Position numbers and translations under genes: made by a program. The notes under the pieces are model-generated. The model saw only the letters and a program-made list of their open reading frames with translations, did no database searches and had not been told where the DNA came from. From G963668435 sp963668435 (GTDB lineage Bacteria > Latescibacterota > Latescibacteria > Latescibacterales > Latescibacteraceae), in NCBI GenBank assembly GCA_963668435.2, contig CAXXSC010000010.1:1-64000 (forward strand): DNA of 64,000 nt, in the 5' to 3' direction. Positions 33,639 through 43,186 of the stretch are shown here, piece by piece; position 1 is the first letter of the stretch, and each line of letters begins with the position of its first letter.

Positions 33639-35491
33639 TCGGAAAATCAGGGAAATGGCAGCGTTATGATATCATGGCGCTGCTTATAATTCTGATACTG
33701 AATATTGCCCTTAAGTGGCGTTTTTTCTGCGGATTGGTAGAGGCGGACGATTTCTCATACGGCGTGTACGCTTTCAGCCTGTTCAAAATCCCGCTTACAT
33801 GGGATATGAATATGGATTTCAGGGTGCTCCGGCTTTCGTTTATTTTGCCGGTTGCCTCTCTTTTCAGGATTTTACCCGCGACTGAGCTGACAGCTGTTCT
33901 TATGCCCTTTGCAGCCTCTGTAGGCACTGTGGTGCTCGCATTTTTTATCGCGCGTAAACTCTATGGCGTCCATGCAGGGATTTTTGCGGCATTTGTTCTC
34001 GCGACATTTCCTGCTGATGTGATTTATGGCACTATGCTTTTACCTGATATATTAGTGCCGTTTTATCTTGCGCTGACAGTCTGGGCGTTTATTCATGCAG
34101 TTGATGACAAGGAGGAACATCCGGCTGTATGGTTTGTTGTTTCTGGATTTGCAATGTTCCTTGCCTTTGTCGCCAGGGAAAATTCCTACTGGTTCCTTTT
34201 GTTTTTCATTCCCTGGGCTTTCGGCAAAAAACAATGGAGCAGGGGGCTGTATCTTTCAGGTGTGGCTTTTACCATACTGGTAGTTTCACTCTATGGTTTT
34301 TATTATATAAAGTCCGGTGACTTCCTTTTCAATCTCCACCTCGCACAGCATTTTCGCGATCCGCTGATTGAATCGGGATATATACCGGATAACGCCAAAA
34401 ACTGGTTCGTGTTCGTGTACATGATGCTGCCGATCCTGTATTCTAAAATAATGGGACGTTTGATACTGGCGAGCGGACTTTTCGGGTATATTTTTTATAT
34501 AGGCGTTCCTGCCGTTTTCTATACCGCATGGCGGTCGTACAAAAAGAAAGACTGGAACGGCCTTATAATGCCGTGGTGGTTCCTTGTCGTGTATCTCTAT
34601 CTTGATTTCGGAACCATCTCGTTTTCTCATTATCAAATGATGAGGAAGCTCGATCGTTTTTTATTGACCCTGACACCTGCGATGGCGGTATGTGTTGGTG
34701 TTGCGCTTACAGACATTTTCGGTCTCGGTAATAATTATTTTGATGATTTTAAAGCTTTCATAAAAAAGCTAAAACAACAGAGAGGTAGATTGGCGGGTTC
34801 AGCAATCACTATCATTATCATGTTACTTGTTCTCGCAACGTCTTATCAGACTATTAAATTTCAGAAACTCTCACGTGACCGTAACATGTTGAAATTCCGC
34901 TGGGCTAATGACCAGATTTTTGCCGATTCTCAGGTTAAACGTATTTATACTACCGGTGGCTGGTGGAAAAACAAGCTTTCGTTTTTTATGATGCCCGATC
35001 TCGCATTTGCCGAAATGCCATGGCGTCATTCGGATTCATTGCTGGACCTAAAGGGAACGACACCGAACGAACTCGCCGGTTCGCATGTGGTCATCGATCG
35101 CACGCATTTCACCGGTGAAAATGATCTCAGAGTGCGTCACTCATATGATGATTTCGGCACTTTTGTCAGGGTGCCGCCTAAAGAGTGGAAATTACTTGGC
35201 AGCAAGCACCGTGTTGAAATTTACGAGGTTCCTGAAAATTGGACATATAAAGAGCCGGACGCTGTTGCATTCCTGGTGAATGCGCTTAACAGGGGGATTG
35301 AGACCGGCGATGTGTCAATGATCGTCAGTGTTTTTCATCCGGATTTGTTGAAAACACTCGATCAATCGAAATTCAATGATATAGTCGGGCGTTTCAGTTC
35401 GAATGATCCGACAATCAGGAAACAGATAATTGACAAAATGCTGTTTAAAGAGGATCAGGATAAGAGAATTAAAATCGATTTCAATAAATGA
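33635..35491 (+). CDS. GT-C family membrane glycosyltransferase (PMT/ArnT-like)
   Basis: A 618-residue membrane protein with about 11-12 hydrophobic segments and a C-terminal soluble part from about residue 400. The first periplasmic loop has EADDFSYG (acidic D38/D39 in the GT-C position), and FPADVIYGTMLLPD resembles the second PMT loop. It should use a lipid-linked sugar donor to glycosylate protein or lipid at the periplasmic face. No obvious relation to arginine, yet it is coupled by four-base overlap to argD and close to argG. The donor and acceptor are unknown. Confidence 0.78.
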   Translation: MIGKSGKWQRYDIMALLIILILNIALKWRFFCGLVEADDFSYGVYAFSLFKIPLTWDMNMDFRVLRLSFILPVASLFRILPATELTAVLMPFAASVGTVVLAFFIARKLYGVHAGIFAAFVLATFPADVIYGTMLLPDILVPFYLALTVWAFIHAVDDKEEHPAVWFVVSGFAMFLAFVARENSYWFLLFFIPWAFGKKQWSRGLYLSGVAFTILVVSLYGFYYIKSGDFLFNLHLAQHFRDPLIESGYIPDNAKNWFVFVYMMLPILYSKIMGRLILASGLFGYIFYIGVPAVFYTAWRSYKKKDWNGLIMPWWFLVVYLYLDFGTISFSHYQMMRKLDRFLLTLTPAMAVCVGVALTDIFGLGNNYFDDFKAFIKKLKQQRGRLAGSAITIIIMLLVLATSYQTIKFQKLSRDRNMLKFRWANDQIFADSQVKRIYTTGGWWKNKLSFFMMPDLAFAEMPWRHSDSLLDLKGTTPNELAGSHVVIDRTHFTGENDLRVRHSYDDFGTFVRVPPKEWKLLGSKHRVEIYEVPENWTYKEPDAVAFLVNALNRGIETGDVSMIVSVFHPDLLKTLDQSKFNDIVGRFSSNDPTIRKQIIDKMLFKEDQDKRIKIDFNK

Positions 35492-35502
35492 AAGGTAATC
35501 TC

Positions 35503-36711
35503 ATGCAGAAAGCAAAGAAAGTCGTACTTGCCTATTCAGGAGGTCTCGACACCTCTGTCATCATCCCCTGGCTTAAAGAAAATTACGGATGCGAGGTTAT
35601 CGCGATGGCCGCTGATGTTGGTCAGAATGAAGAGCTGGACGGCCTCGAAGAGAAAGCCCTCAAAACCGGCGCGTCAAAACTGTATATCGAAGACCTGAAA
35701 GAAGAATTCGCACGTGATTTCGTCTTTCCCACCCTGAAAGCCGGTGCGGTTTATGAAAATCGTTACCTGCTCGGCACTTCTTTTGCCCGTCCTCTTATTT
35801 CCAAACGTCAGGTGGAAATCGCACGCCGGGAAAATGCGGATGCTGTCTGTCATGGCGCAACAGGAAAAGGCAACGACCAAGTTCGTTTTGAGCTGACCTA
35901 CAAGGCATTTGCTCCCGACTTGAAAATCATCGCCCCCTGGCGCGAACCCAACTGGGGTATCCGAAGCCGTGAAGATGCCATTGAATATGCCACGGCCCGC
36001 AATATTCCTATCGCCCAGTCGAAGGAAAAAATCTATTCTCGCGACCGTAATCTCTGGCATATCAGCCATGAAGGCGGCGAGCTCGAGAATCCCTGGAATG
36101 AGCCTGATGACAGGGTCTTTACGCTGACAGTGTCTCCCGAGGCGGCACCTGACAAGGCAGAATATATAGAGATCGATTTTGATAAAGGGAATCCCGTGGC
36201 CGTCAACGGCACCCAATACGGTCCCGTGGCGATTATCGAGTTTCTGAACGAAGTTGCATCACGTAATGGCGTCGGTCGTGCTGACATCGTCGAAAACAGG
36301 CTGGTCGGAATGAAATCCCGAGGTGTCTATGAAACCCCAGGCGGCACGATCCTATACGAGGCTCATGAGGCTCTCGAAATGCTTACGCTCGACCGAGATA
36401 CACTACACTACAAACAGGGAATCGCGCTGAAATATGCCGAACTGGTTTATAACGGCAAATGGTACAGCACTCTCCGCGAATCACTTGACGCTTTTGTGGC
36501 GACAACACAGGAAAAGGTCACCGGAACGGTCCGTGTCAAGCTGTATAAAGGCAACTGTACCAGTGTCGGCGTTAAGAGCCCGTACTCGCTTTATGATGAG
36601 GATATTGCAACATTTGCCGAGGATGAGGTTTATAACCAGAGCGACGCAAAAGGCTTTATCAATCTCTTTGGCCTTCCTGAGACGGTCAGTGCAAAGTTCA
36701 GGACTCTGTAA
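35503..36711 (+). CDS. argG: Argininosuccinate synthase
   Basis: Joins citrulline and aspartate with ATP, 402 residues. The N-terminal VLAYSGGLDTSVIIPWL is the ATP-pyrophosphatase loop, and CHGATGKGNDQVRFEL and EGGELENPW are typical. ATG 35503 is preferred over 35488, since AAAGG (35491-35495) lies seven bases upstream; 35488 overlaps the glycosyltransferase stop. The family is widespread, so no subtype is implied. Confidence 0.96.
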   Translation: MQKAKKVVLAYSGGLDTSVIIPWLKENYGCEVIAMAADVGQNEELDGLEEKALKTGASKLYIEDLKEEFARDFVFPTLKAGAVYENRYLLGTSFARPLISKRQVEIARRENADAVCHGATGKGNDQVRFELTYKAFAPDLKIIAPWREPNWGIRSREDAIEYATARNIPIAQSKEKIYSRDRNLWHISHEGGELENPWNEPDDRVFTLTVSPEAAPDKAEYIEIDFDKGNPVAVNGTQYGPVAIIEFLNEVASRNGVGRADIVENRLVGMKSRGVYETPGGTILYEAHEALEMLTLDRDTLHYKQGIALKYAELVYNGKWYSTLRESLDAFVATTQEKVTGTVRVKLYKGNCTSVGVKSPYSLYDEDIATFAEDEVYNQSDAKGFINLFGLPETVSAKFRTL

Positions 36712-36764
36712 TTAAACATATCGTCTCATATTATGACAATCAGCATGCCTGATTGGGAGAAATG

Positions 36765-38168
36765 ATGAAAAACAGCAACGATAAAACCATGTGGGGTGGA
36801 CGGTTCAGTGATGATCCTGATGCTTTCATGGTCGAGTTCGGAGCCTCGATTGAGGTCGATATCACACTTCTTGACGCCGATGTCGCGGGAAGTATCGCCT
36901 GGGTGAAAGCGCTCGAAAAGGCGGGCATTCTTACCAAGTCGGAACTCGAAGAAATCATTGGTGGACTAGAGACTGTTCAAAACGATATCCGGTCAGAACT
37001 TGCAGATGGGACTTTCCTTTTTGACAAGTCTCTTGAAGATATTCACATGACTGTTGAATCGCGCCTGACAAAACTTATCGGCGATACCGGCGCAAAACTT
37101 CATACCGGCCGTTCACGAAATGACCAGGTGGCACTTGATGAAAGGCTCTATCTTTTGTCAGCGCTACCTAATCTCGCGGCACAGGTGACAGCAGTTCAGA
37201 AAAGTATCCTTCAAAAAGCGAAAAGCCATGTCGATGATGTGGTGCCGTCCTACACACATCTTCAGCAGGCATTGCCTGTCAGGCTCGGACATTATCTCAT
37301 GGCATGGTTCTGGATGCTCGAACGCGATAAGGGGCGTATTCTGGATGCCAGGAAACGTGCTGATTCGTTGCCTCTTGGAGCAGGCGCTGTGGCGGGGAGC
37401 GGCTTTCCCGTGGATCGAAAGTTTATTGCCGAAACGCTGGGTTTTTCATCAGTTTCCGAAAACAGCATCGATACTGTTTCCGACAGGGACAGCCTCATTG
37501 AAACGCTCACGTCTGTCTCGATGCTCATGATGCACCTGTCGAGAATATCCGAGGACCTTATTATCTGGTCATCAGCCGAATTCGGTTTTTCTATTATGCC
37601 GGATGCCTATTCGACAGGCTCTTCGATGATGCCGCAGAAGAAAAATCCGGATTCACTGGAACTTGTCCGCGGTAAGACCGGACGTGTTTACGGCGATCTC
37701 GTGACACTGCTGACAATTATGAAGGGCCTCTCATTCAGTTACTGCAAGGATATGCAGGAAGATAAGGAGCCGCTTTTTGATGCGCTTCTTAACGCTGAGG
37801 GCTGCCTGAGAATAGTCAAGGGTGTTATAGATGGTGTCAGGTTCAAAACCGGAAAAATGAAATCGTCATTCGACGACAGTGTTTTTGCCACTGATGTTGC
37901 CGATTACCTGACTGCAAAGGGGCTTCCGTTCCGTCAGGCACATGAAGTTGCAGGAAAGCTTGTCAGGTGGTCGCAGGAAAACGACACCGCTTTCAGGGAT
38001 ATCCCATTTGAAATATTCAATGATCACTCATCGCTGTTTGCCGGTGACGTGTACAAGCTTTTCGATCTTCTTGCCTCGACTGACCGTCGCTCACTTGAGG
38101 GCGGAACTGGGCGCAAAGCACTTTTAGAGCAGCTTGAAAAGGCTGATTCAATTATTGGAATGGAGTAA
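36765..38168 (+). CDS. argH: Argininosuccinate lyase
   Basis: Final step of arginine synthesis, releasing fumarate, 467 residues. The fumarase/aspartase superfamily signature GSSMMPQKKNPD and the active-site HTGRSRNDQVA are intact. ATG 36765 is chosen since GGGAG (36755-36759) gives a five-base spacer; ATG 36762 and TTG 36753 are in frame but poorly spaced. The next gene, a short acetyltransferase, begins three bases after the stop. Confidence 0.96.
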   Translation: MKNSNDKTMWGGRFSDDPDAFMVEFGASIEVDITLLDADVAGSIAWVKALEKAGILTKSELEEIIGGLETVQNDIRSELADGTFLFDKSLEDIHMTVESRLTKLIGDTGAKLHTGRSRNDQVALDERLYLLSALPNLAAQVTAVQKSILQKAKSHVDDVVPSYTHLQQALPVRLGHYLMAWFWMLERDKGRILDARKRADSLPLGAGAVAGSGFPVDRKFIAETLGFSSVSENSIDTVSDRDSLIETLTSVSMLMMHLSRISEDLIIWSSAEFGFSIMPDAYSTGSSMMPQKKNPDSLELVRGKTGRVYGDLVTLLTIMKGLSFSYCKDMQEDKEPLFDALLNAEGCLRIVKGVIDGVRFKTGKMKSSFDDSVFATDVADYLTAKGLPFRQAHEVAGKLVRWSQENDTAFRDIPFEIFNDHSSLFAGDVYKLFDLLASTDRRSLEGGTGRKALLEQLEKADSIIGME

Positions 38169-38171
38169 GGC

Positions 38172-38669
38172 ATGAGCAGCACAATTGATTTCACCATACG
38201 GAAAGCGAGTGTTGCGGATGTGCCCGCTATCTCTGAAATCATCAAGTTCCACGCCCAGAAAGGTGTCATGCTTCAGCGCCCGGTTGCCCGTATTTACGAC
38301 AACATTCGTGATTATATGTTGATAGAGGCGGAGGGAGATGTTGTCGGGTGTGGAGCTTTACACATCATGTGGTCTGATCTCGCAGAAATTAGAGCTGTTG
38401 CGTTAAAAGACGATTATCGCGGCAAAGGAATTGGCGAGCCTCTGATCAGGTCTCTCATTGACGAAGCTCGTGAACTTGGGATTGAAAAAGTGTTTGTACT
38501 GACATATCAGGAAAACTTTTTCCGCCGACTCGGCTTTACGGGAATTGACAAGTCGGAACTGCCTCATAAAATCTGGGCAGACTGCATCAACTGCATGCAT
38601 TTTCCGAATTGCAACGAAATCTCCCTGATTCTCAATGTCAATGATAACGGTACTGATCAGTGTGACTAA
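38172..38669 (+). CDS. argA: Short N-acetylglutamate synthase (GNAT)
   Basis: A 165-residue GNAT acetyltransferase that fits the single-domain N-acetylglutamate synthase class: VMLQRPVARIYDNIRDYML, GCGALHIMW, AEIRAVALKDDYRGKGIGEPL (acetyl-CoA P-loop), VLTYQENFFRRLGF and CINCMHFPNCNE. It lacks the kinase-like regulatory domain of classical ArgA, so arginine feedback would be absent or different. In many bacteria this domain is fused to argH or lies next to it, and here it follows argH by three bases. Confidence 0.88.
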   Translation: MSSTIDFTIRKASVADVPAISEIIKFHAQKGVMLQRPVARIYDNIRDYMLIEAEGDVVGCGALHIMWSDLAEIRAVALKDDYRGKGIGEPLIRSLIDEARELGIEKVFVLTYQENFFRRLGFTGIDKSELPHKIWADCINCMHFPNCNEISLILNVNDNGTDQCD

Positions 38670-38687
38670 ATCAAACTGTATGTTAAC

Positions 38688-38728
38688 ATATGCCGTATGT
38701 TATGATAACATACGGCATATATATTTAT
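38688..38728 (+). terminator. Perfect 15-bp hairpin ending the arginine run
   Basis: A 15-bp perfect inverted repeat (38688-38702 with 38706-38720) with a TGA loop is followed by ATATTTATTTTG. It probably terminates the arginine transcript; the symmetrical stem would work for either strand. Confidence 0.8.
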
Positions 38729-38765
38729 TTTGTTCTCTTAGTCGGAGTTTCTTCTGGAGATAAAC

Positions 38766-39473
38766 ATGATTAAAGCTGTTGTTTTTGATCTCGACAATAC
38801 CCTCATGGATTTCATGAACATGAAGGAAAACGCAGTCAGAGCGGCAGTCAAGGCTATGATCGATGCCGGCCTGAATATGGATTCCGGCGAGGCAATTGGC
38901 GCGCTGTACGATATTTACGACAGAGAGGGTATCGAATATCAGAAAGTGCTCGACAACTTTCTTGAAAAACAACTGGGATATATCGATTTCAAAATCCTGT
39001 CAAGCGGTGTTGTCGCATATCGAAAAGCCCGCGAGGCATCTCTCGTTGCTTATCCTCATGTCAATATGACTCTTATGGAACTACTCAGAAGAGGTCTTCT
39101 CCTCGGTGTTCTTTCTGATGCGCCTCGTCGTGAGGCATGGCTGCGGCTCTGTTATCTCCAGCTACAACATGTTTTCAATACGGTAATAACCTATGAAGAC
39201 AGCGGATTCCGGAAACCACATCCGACCCCGTTCAACAAGGTTCTCGAGCTTATAGGCACAAAACCGACTGAAACAATTATGGTCGGCGATTGGCCTGAAC
39301 GGGATCTTGTCGGCGCACGCGAGGTTGGAATGAGAACAGTATTTGCACGTTATGGCTTTGCTTTCGAACGTAAAACTTTCGGGGCAGAGGGCGCTGAGTT
39401 CGTTATTGATGATATCAGGGAATTGCTCGATGTTGTCGACTCTCTCAATTCCCCAAAAGGGGACAAGGCATGA
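38766..39473 (+). CDS. HAD-superfamily hydrolase (subfamily IA)
   Basis: A 235-residue HAD phosphatase. Motif I is FDLDNTLMDF, motif II is VLSDAPRR, motif III lies in FRKPHPTPF and motif IV is MVGDWPERDLVGA. All four are intact, so a phosphatase acting on a small phosphoester (a house-cleaning or glycolate-type substrate) is likely; the substrate is not readable. GGAG before ATG 38766 and overlap with the next gene by four bases place it in a short run with nnr. Confidence 0.9.
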   Translation: MIKAVVFDLDNTLMDFMNMKENAVRAAVKAMIDAGLNMDSGEAIGALYDIYDREGIEYQKVLDNFLEKQLGYIDFKILSSGVVAYRKAREASLVAYPHVNMTLMELLRRGLLLGVLSDAPRREAWLRLCYLQLQHVFNTVITYEDSGFRKPHPTPFNKVLELIGTKPTETIMVGDWPERDLVGAREVGMRTVFARYGFAFERKTFGAEGAEFVIDDIRELLDVVDSLNSPKGDKA

Positions 39474-41035
39474 AAGTATTGACCGCCGAACAGATGATAC
39501 ATGTTGACCGGAGTACCATAGATAAGGGCACTCCCGGCCTTGTCCTGATGAGAAATGCCGGACGTGCCGTTTTTGAACAGATAATGTCGCTGCCCGAGAT
39601 CGATGACAATGCCCGCATTGTCGTTGTCGCAGGCAAAGGCAATAATGGCGGCGACGGCTTCAGAATTGCAGAACTGCTTGCGAGAAACGGTTATTACGCG
39701 TCTGTATATCTTCTCGGCCGAAAAGCGGACACAAAGGGGGACGCCGCGCTGTGCATGCACGATGCAATCAAGGCTGGCGCTTCATTCCATGAGATTTTGA
39801 CGGAAAGCTCGGCGGACAGGCTTTCGGCTGAACTACTCAGTGCCGATGTCATAGTCGATGCTGTTTTCGGAACCGGATTGCACGGTGAGGTTACCGGCCT
39901 TCCCGCAACGGTCATCGATCGCATGAATGACAGCGGCGGCGCCATTGTATCTGTCGATATACCCTCGGGTGTCAACGCCACGACGGGCGAGGCCTCTGAA
40001 CATAGTGTCTGGAGCGATTTCACCTCAACTTTCGGTGCTCTCAAGGTTGGCCATGTCATGCCGCCGGGACGTTTTCATTGTGGAGAAATAAAAGTCAGCG
40101 ATATCGGTTTCTCGCCTGAAATTCTTACATCCATAAAAGAATATGCCAATTCATTAACACCTGAAGAGGCATCTTCACTTATTCCGGAACGACCGTACAA
40201 TTCACACAAGGGAAGCGCCGGGAAGCTTTTCTTTCTCGCCGGTTCTGTTGGACTGACAGGTGCAGCCGCGTTATCCACAACTGCGGCATTACGAAGCGGT
40301 GCCGGCCTTGTGACACTTGGCTGTCCGGAGAGTCTCAACGATATATTGGAGGTGAAACTGACAGAGGTCATGACACTTCCTTTGCCGGAAACAAAGAAAA
40401 AACGCTGCCTCGGAACACGTGCACTTGGCGCTGTCAGAGCATTTGTAAAAAAAATACGCACTTGTGCTGTCGGTCCCGGCCTTGGACGTCATGCGGAGAC
40501 AGGTGAACTTGTCAGGCGTTTCATTTCTGAATATGAAGGGGCTGTTGTTCTCGATGCAGATGGTATCTATGCATTTAACGGTCAGCCGGAACGTCTGAAA
40601 TCATCACCGGCAGAGCTCATTATTACGCCGCATGCCGGAGAAATGGCATCTCTGCTCTCGATCGATCTTCAGGCTGTTGTTAACGATCCACATGAAATTG
40701 CTAAAGAGGCCGCTGAAAAAACCGGAGCGATTGTGCTTCTCAAAGGCGCGCCAAGCTGCATCACAAATCCTGACGGTGAGCTTTGGATCAATACCAGCGG
40801 CAATGAATCGATGGCAACAGCCGGAATGGGCGACATCCTCACTGGAGTTATTTCAGCGCTTTCGGCTCAGGGGCTCAATCCAATGGCGGCAGCGGTACTT
40901 GGTGCCTTGATACATGGAAAAGCCGGCGAGATAGCCTCTGACTTTAAAGGTATTCACGGAGTTATAGCGGGAGACCTTCTTGAATTCATCCCTGAATCTT
41001 TCATTGAGGTCAAACTGGGTAACTACTGGCAGTAA
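39470..41035 (+). CDS. nnr: Bifunctional NAD(P)H-hydrate epimerase / dehydratase
   Basis: A 521-residue metabolite-repair fusion. The N-terminal YjeF_N domain (about 1-215; VVAGKGNNGGDGFRIAELL and VSVDIPSGVNATTGE) epimerises NAD(P)HX. The C-terminal ADP/ATP-dependent dehydratase (about 235-515; NSHKGSAGKLFFLAGS, VVLDADGIYAF, ITPHAGEMASLL, TAGMGDILTGVISALSAQ) restores NAD(P)H. It is translationally coupled to the HAD phosphatase upstream. Length and domain order are standard. Confidence 0.95.
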   Translation: MKVLTAEQMIHVDRSTIDKGTPGLVLMRNAGRAVFEQIMSLPEIDDNARIVVVAGKGNNGGDGFRIAELLARNGYYASVYLLGRKADTKGDAALCMHDAIKAGASFHEILTESSADRLSAELLSADVIVDAVFGTGLHGEVTGLPATVIDRMNDSGGAIVSVDIPSGVNATTGEASEHSVWSDFTSTFGALKVGHVMPPGRFHCGEIKVSDIGFSPEILTSIKEYANSLTPEEASSLIPERPYNSHKGSAGKLFFLAGSVGLTGAAALSTTAALRSGAGLVTLGCPESLNDILEVKLTEVMTLPLPETKKKRCLGTRALGAVRAFVKKIRTCAVGPGLGRHAETGELVRRFISEYEGAVVLDADGIYAFNGQPERLKSSPAELIITPHAGEMASLLSIDLQAVVNDPHEIAKEAAEKTGAIVLLKGAPSCITNPDGELWINTSGNESMATAGMGDILTGVISALSAQGLNPMAAAVLGALIHGKAGEIASDFKGIHGVIAGDLLEFIPESFIEVKLGNYWQ

Positions 41036-41089
41036 TTTAAATATCATTAATGACCCACAACTTTAATTTTTATAAAGAAGGAATGTTTT

Positions 41090-42502
41090 ATGCCACGAAC
41101 AAAAGTCATTTGTACTCTGGGGCCTGCAAGCAGTGATGAGAAGACGATCAGAAATCTTATCGAGGCAGGTATGAATGTGGCAAGGATCAACTTTTCACAT
41201 GGATCACACAAAGATGTCAAGAAACTGATCACAACCGTCCGTAAAGTTGCGGCATCCCTGAAAGAGCCGATTGCGATCCTCGGTGACCTCGCAGGTCCGA
41301 AAATAAGAATTGGTGAACTCGAAGAGCCCTCGGTCAAACTGGAAGCGGGTAAAGAGCTCATCATCACTACTCGCGACATTGCTGGAAATGCAAAACAGGT
41401 CAGCACAACGTATCATAACCTGGTCAGCGATGTCAACAAAGGTGACAGAATCCTTATAGATGACGGCAATATTGAGATTTGTGTCGAGCAGGTGCGTCCT
41501 GAAGAAGTTACCGCACGTGTTATCATTGGCGGTATTCTCAAGCCCAGAAAGGGCATGAACCTTCCCGGCGTGGCTGTTTCCGCTCCCGCAATCAGCGCGA
41601 AGGATTTTAAGGATATCGAGTTTGCCGTCAAAGAGGGTTTCGATCTTCTGGCTCTTTCCTTCGTTCGTTCACCCGAGGATGTGGCTAAGGCAAAGAAGCT
41701 TGTGGAGAACTACAATTCCGATATTCCGGTATTTGCCAAGATCGAAAAGGAAGAGGCTGTTGAACTGTTCGACGAGGTTCTGGCAATAGCTGACGGTATC
41801 ATGATCGCTCGCGGTGATCTCGGCGTGGAAATTCCCTCCGAGAAAGTGCCGCTCATTCAGAAACGCCTGATCTCGCAGTGTAACAACGCCGGGAAACCCG
41901 TTATCACAGCGACTCAGATGCTCGAATCAATGATCAGCAATCCTCGTGCTACACGGGCTGAGACCTCAGATGTGGCCAATGCAGTTATTGACGGTTCCGA
42001 TGCGGTAATGCTTTCAGGTGAAACCGCTGTGGGTAAGTATCCGGTCAAAGCAGCTGAAACGATGCGTCTCATCATCGAGGGTGTCGAAACTGAAGTGGGT
42101 AAGGGACGCAGCATGAATGACTCTGTTCATCAGGAATCGAGTATCGAGGATGCCGTGACGGCAGGAGCATGTCGTGCCGCTGAAATCCTGAATGCGCGGG
42201 CTATTGTCGCCTATACGCAATCCGGTTCTACAGCGACACGCTTGTCAAAATACCGTCCGAGGACAAGAATCTATGCTTTTACACCATTTGAAGCGATTAG
42301 GCGTCGCCTCGCTGTATACTGGGGTGTCCGTTCAGTCATAGTCAACGAAGCACTGGATACTGATGGCATGATGAAAGCAGCAAACGACATTGCTCTGGCG
42401 AATGCTCTGGCGAAAAAAGACGATGTCATTGTGATCACGTCAGGGACACCTGTCAACGTGCCCGGAACGACCAATATGATCAATGTCCACTCGGTAGAAT
42501 AA
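41090..42502 (+). CDS. pyk: Pyruvate kinase
   Basis: Last step of glycolysis, PEP plus ADP to pyruvate plus ATP, 470 residues. The N terminus RTKVICTLGPASSDE, MNVARINFSHG, the catalytic lysine motif FAKIEKEEAVELFDEVL and IADGIMIARGDLGVEIP are typical; TQMLESMI and ATRAETSDVANAV follow. The length lacks the extra C-terminal PEP-utiliser domain found in some Firmicutes enzymes. AAGGA precedes the ATG. It stands alone rather than in a sugar operon. Confidence 0.97.
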   Translation: MPRTKVICTLGPASSDEKTIRNLIEAGMNVARINFSHGSHKDVKKLITTVRKVAASLKEPIAILGDLAGPKIRIGELEEPSVKLEAGKELIITTRDIAGNAKQVSTTYHNLVSDVNKGDRILIDDGNIEICVEQVRPEEVTARVIIGGILKPRKGMNLPGVAVSAPAISAKDFKDIEFAVKEGFDLLALSFVRSPEDVAKAKKLVENYNSDIPVFAKIEKEEAVELFDEVLAIADGIMIARGDLGVEIPSEKVPLIQKRLISQCNNAGKPVITATQMLESMISNPRATRAETSDVANAVIDGSDAVMLSGETAVGKYPVKAAETMRLIIEGVETEVGKGRSMNDSVHQESSIEDAVTAGACRAAEILNARAIVAYTQSGSTATRLSKYRPRTRIYAFTPFEAIRRRLAVYWGVRSVIVNEALDTDGMMKAANDIALANALAKKDDVIVITSGTPVNVPGTTNMINVHSVE

Positions 42503-42539
42503 TCACTTCCGATAATGTTCACTTCTTTACTCTGAACGC

Positions 42540-42568
42540 TTGCTTTTTTGCAGCATTTTTCATACATT
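42540..42568 (+). promoter_or_regulatory. Candidate promoter, leaderless hypothetical
   Basis: TTGCTT (42540-42545) and TACATT (42563-42568) are separated by 17 bases. Transcription would start about at 42575, the A of the following ATG, so the message would be leaderless. No ribosome binding site is visible. Confidence 0.4.
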
Positions 42569-42574
42569 TATTAT

Positions 42575-43078
42575 ATGAAAAAATGGACTGATGTTGCGAT
42601 TCAGAAAAGTATCGATGAACTTATCGAAGAATCATACCTCATGACGCTTACGGAAGAGGGTATCCGTGAGCATCTGAGGTATTTTATTATGGCGTGTGAG
42701 CTTTTCATTAAAGATAAGCTTGACTCACGTAATGATATTCGCCTGACAAAGGTGAAAATTACGCTTCTGCGTTCTTATCTTTACCTTAACAGGAAGATCG
42801 GAGTAGTTGATCCCAAAGGTCGTGCTGCAGCATCAGAAAGCCGTAACCTTGACATGTTTGCTCAAAACGTGATCCGTATTAAAAGCACGACGATTCGTCT
42901 GCTTGATACTATCGACAAATCTCTTGTGCCGTCTATACTGGAAATCGAGAAAACGCTCAGAGAAAAGAAAGACTATACCGAAAAGCCAAAACTTGCGAAA
43001 AGACTTCTTTCGGAAAGTTTTTATTTTCTGCTTTTGTTTTTTGTTCTGTCACTGCTTGTGGCAACAATCGGTTCATGA
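42575..43078 (+). CDS. Hypothetical tail-anchored membrane protein
   Basis: A 167-residue protein of no recognised family. The first 140 residues are charged and predicted helical (SIDELIEESYLMTLTEEGI, RNDIRLTKVKITLLRS), with a single hydrophobic helix at the very end (FYFLLLFFVLSLLVATI). This fits C-terminal anchoring with a cytoplasmic body. It stands alone between pyk and carB, followed by a hairpin. ATG 42575 is chosen because the frame opens only slightly upstream and no ribosome binding site is present. Confidence 0.72.
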   Translation: MKKWTDVAIQKSIDELIEESYLMTLTEEGIREHLRYFIMACELFIKDKLDSRNDIRLTKVKITLLRSYLYLNRKIGVVDPKGRAAASESRNLDMFAQNVIRIKSTTIRLLDTIDKSLVPSILEIEKTLREKKDYTEKPKLAKRLLSESFYFLLLFFVLSLLVATIGS

Positions 43079-43113
43079 GCGTTTTGCCATGTAGACCACA
43101 TAGAAATATATAA

Positions 43114-43144
43114 CGAAGACTGCTTCCCAATGGAGCAGTCTTCG
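43114..43144 (+). terminator. Hairpin after the tail-anchored protein gene
   Basis: An 11-bp perfect stem (43114-43124 with 43134-43144), with a 9-base loop, but no T tract follows. It may be a processing or Rho-dependent signal. Confidence 0.5.
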
Positions 43145-43186
43145 TGAATAACTGAAGCCCGTTTTTCTTTTCCGATTCACTTTCAT

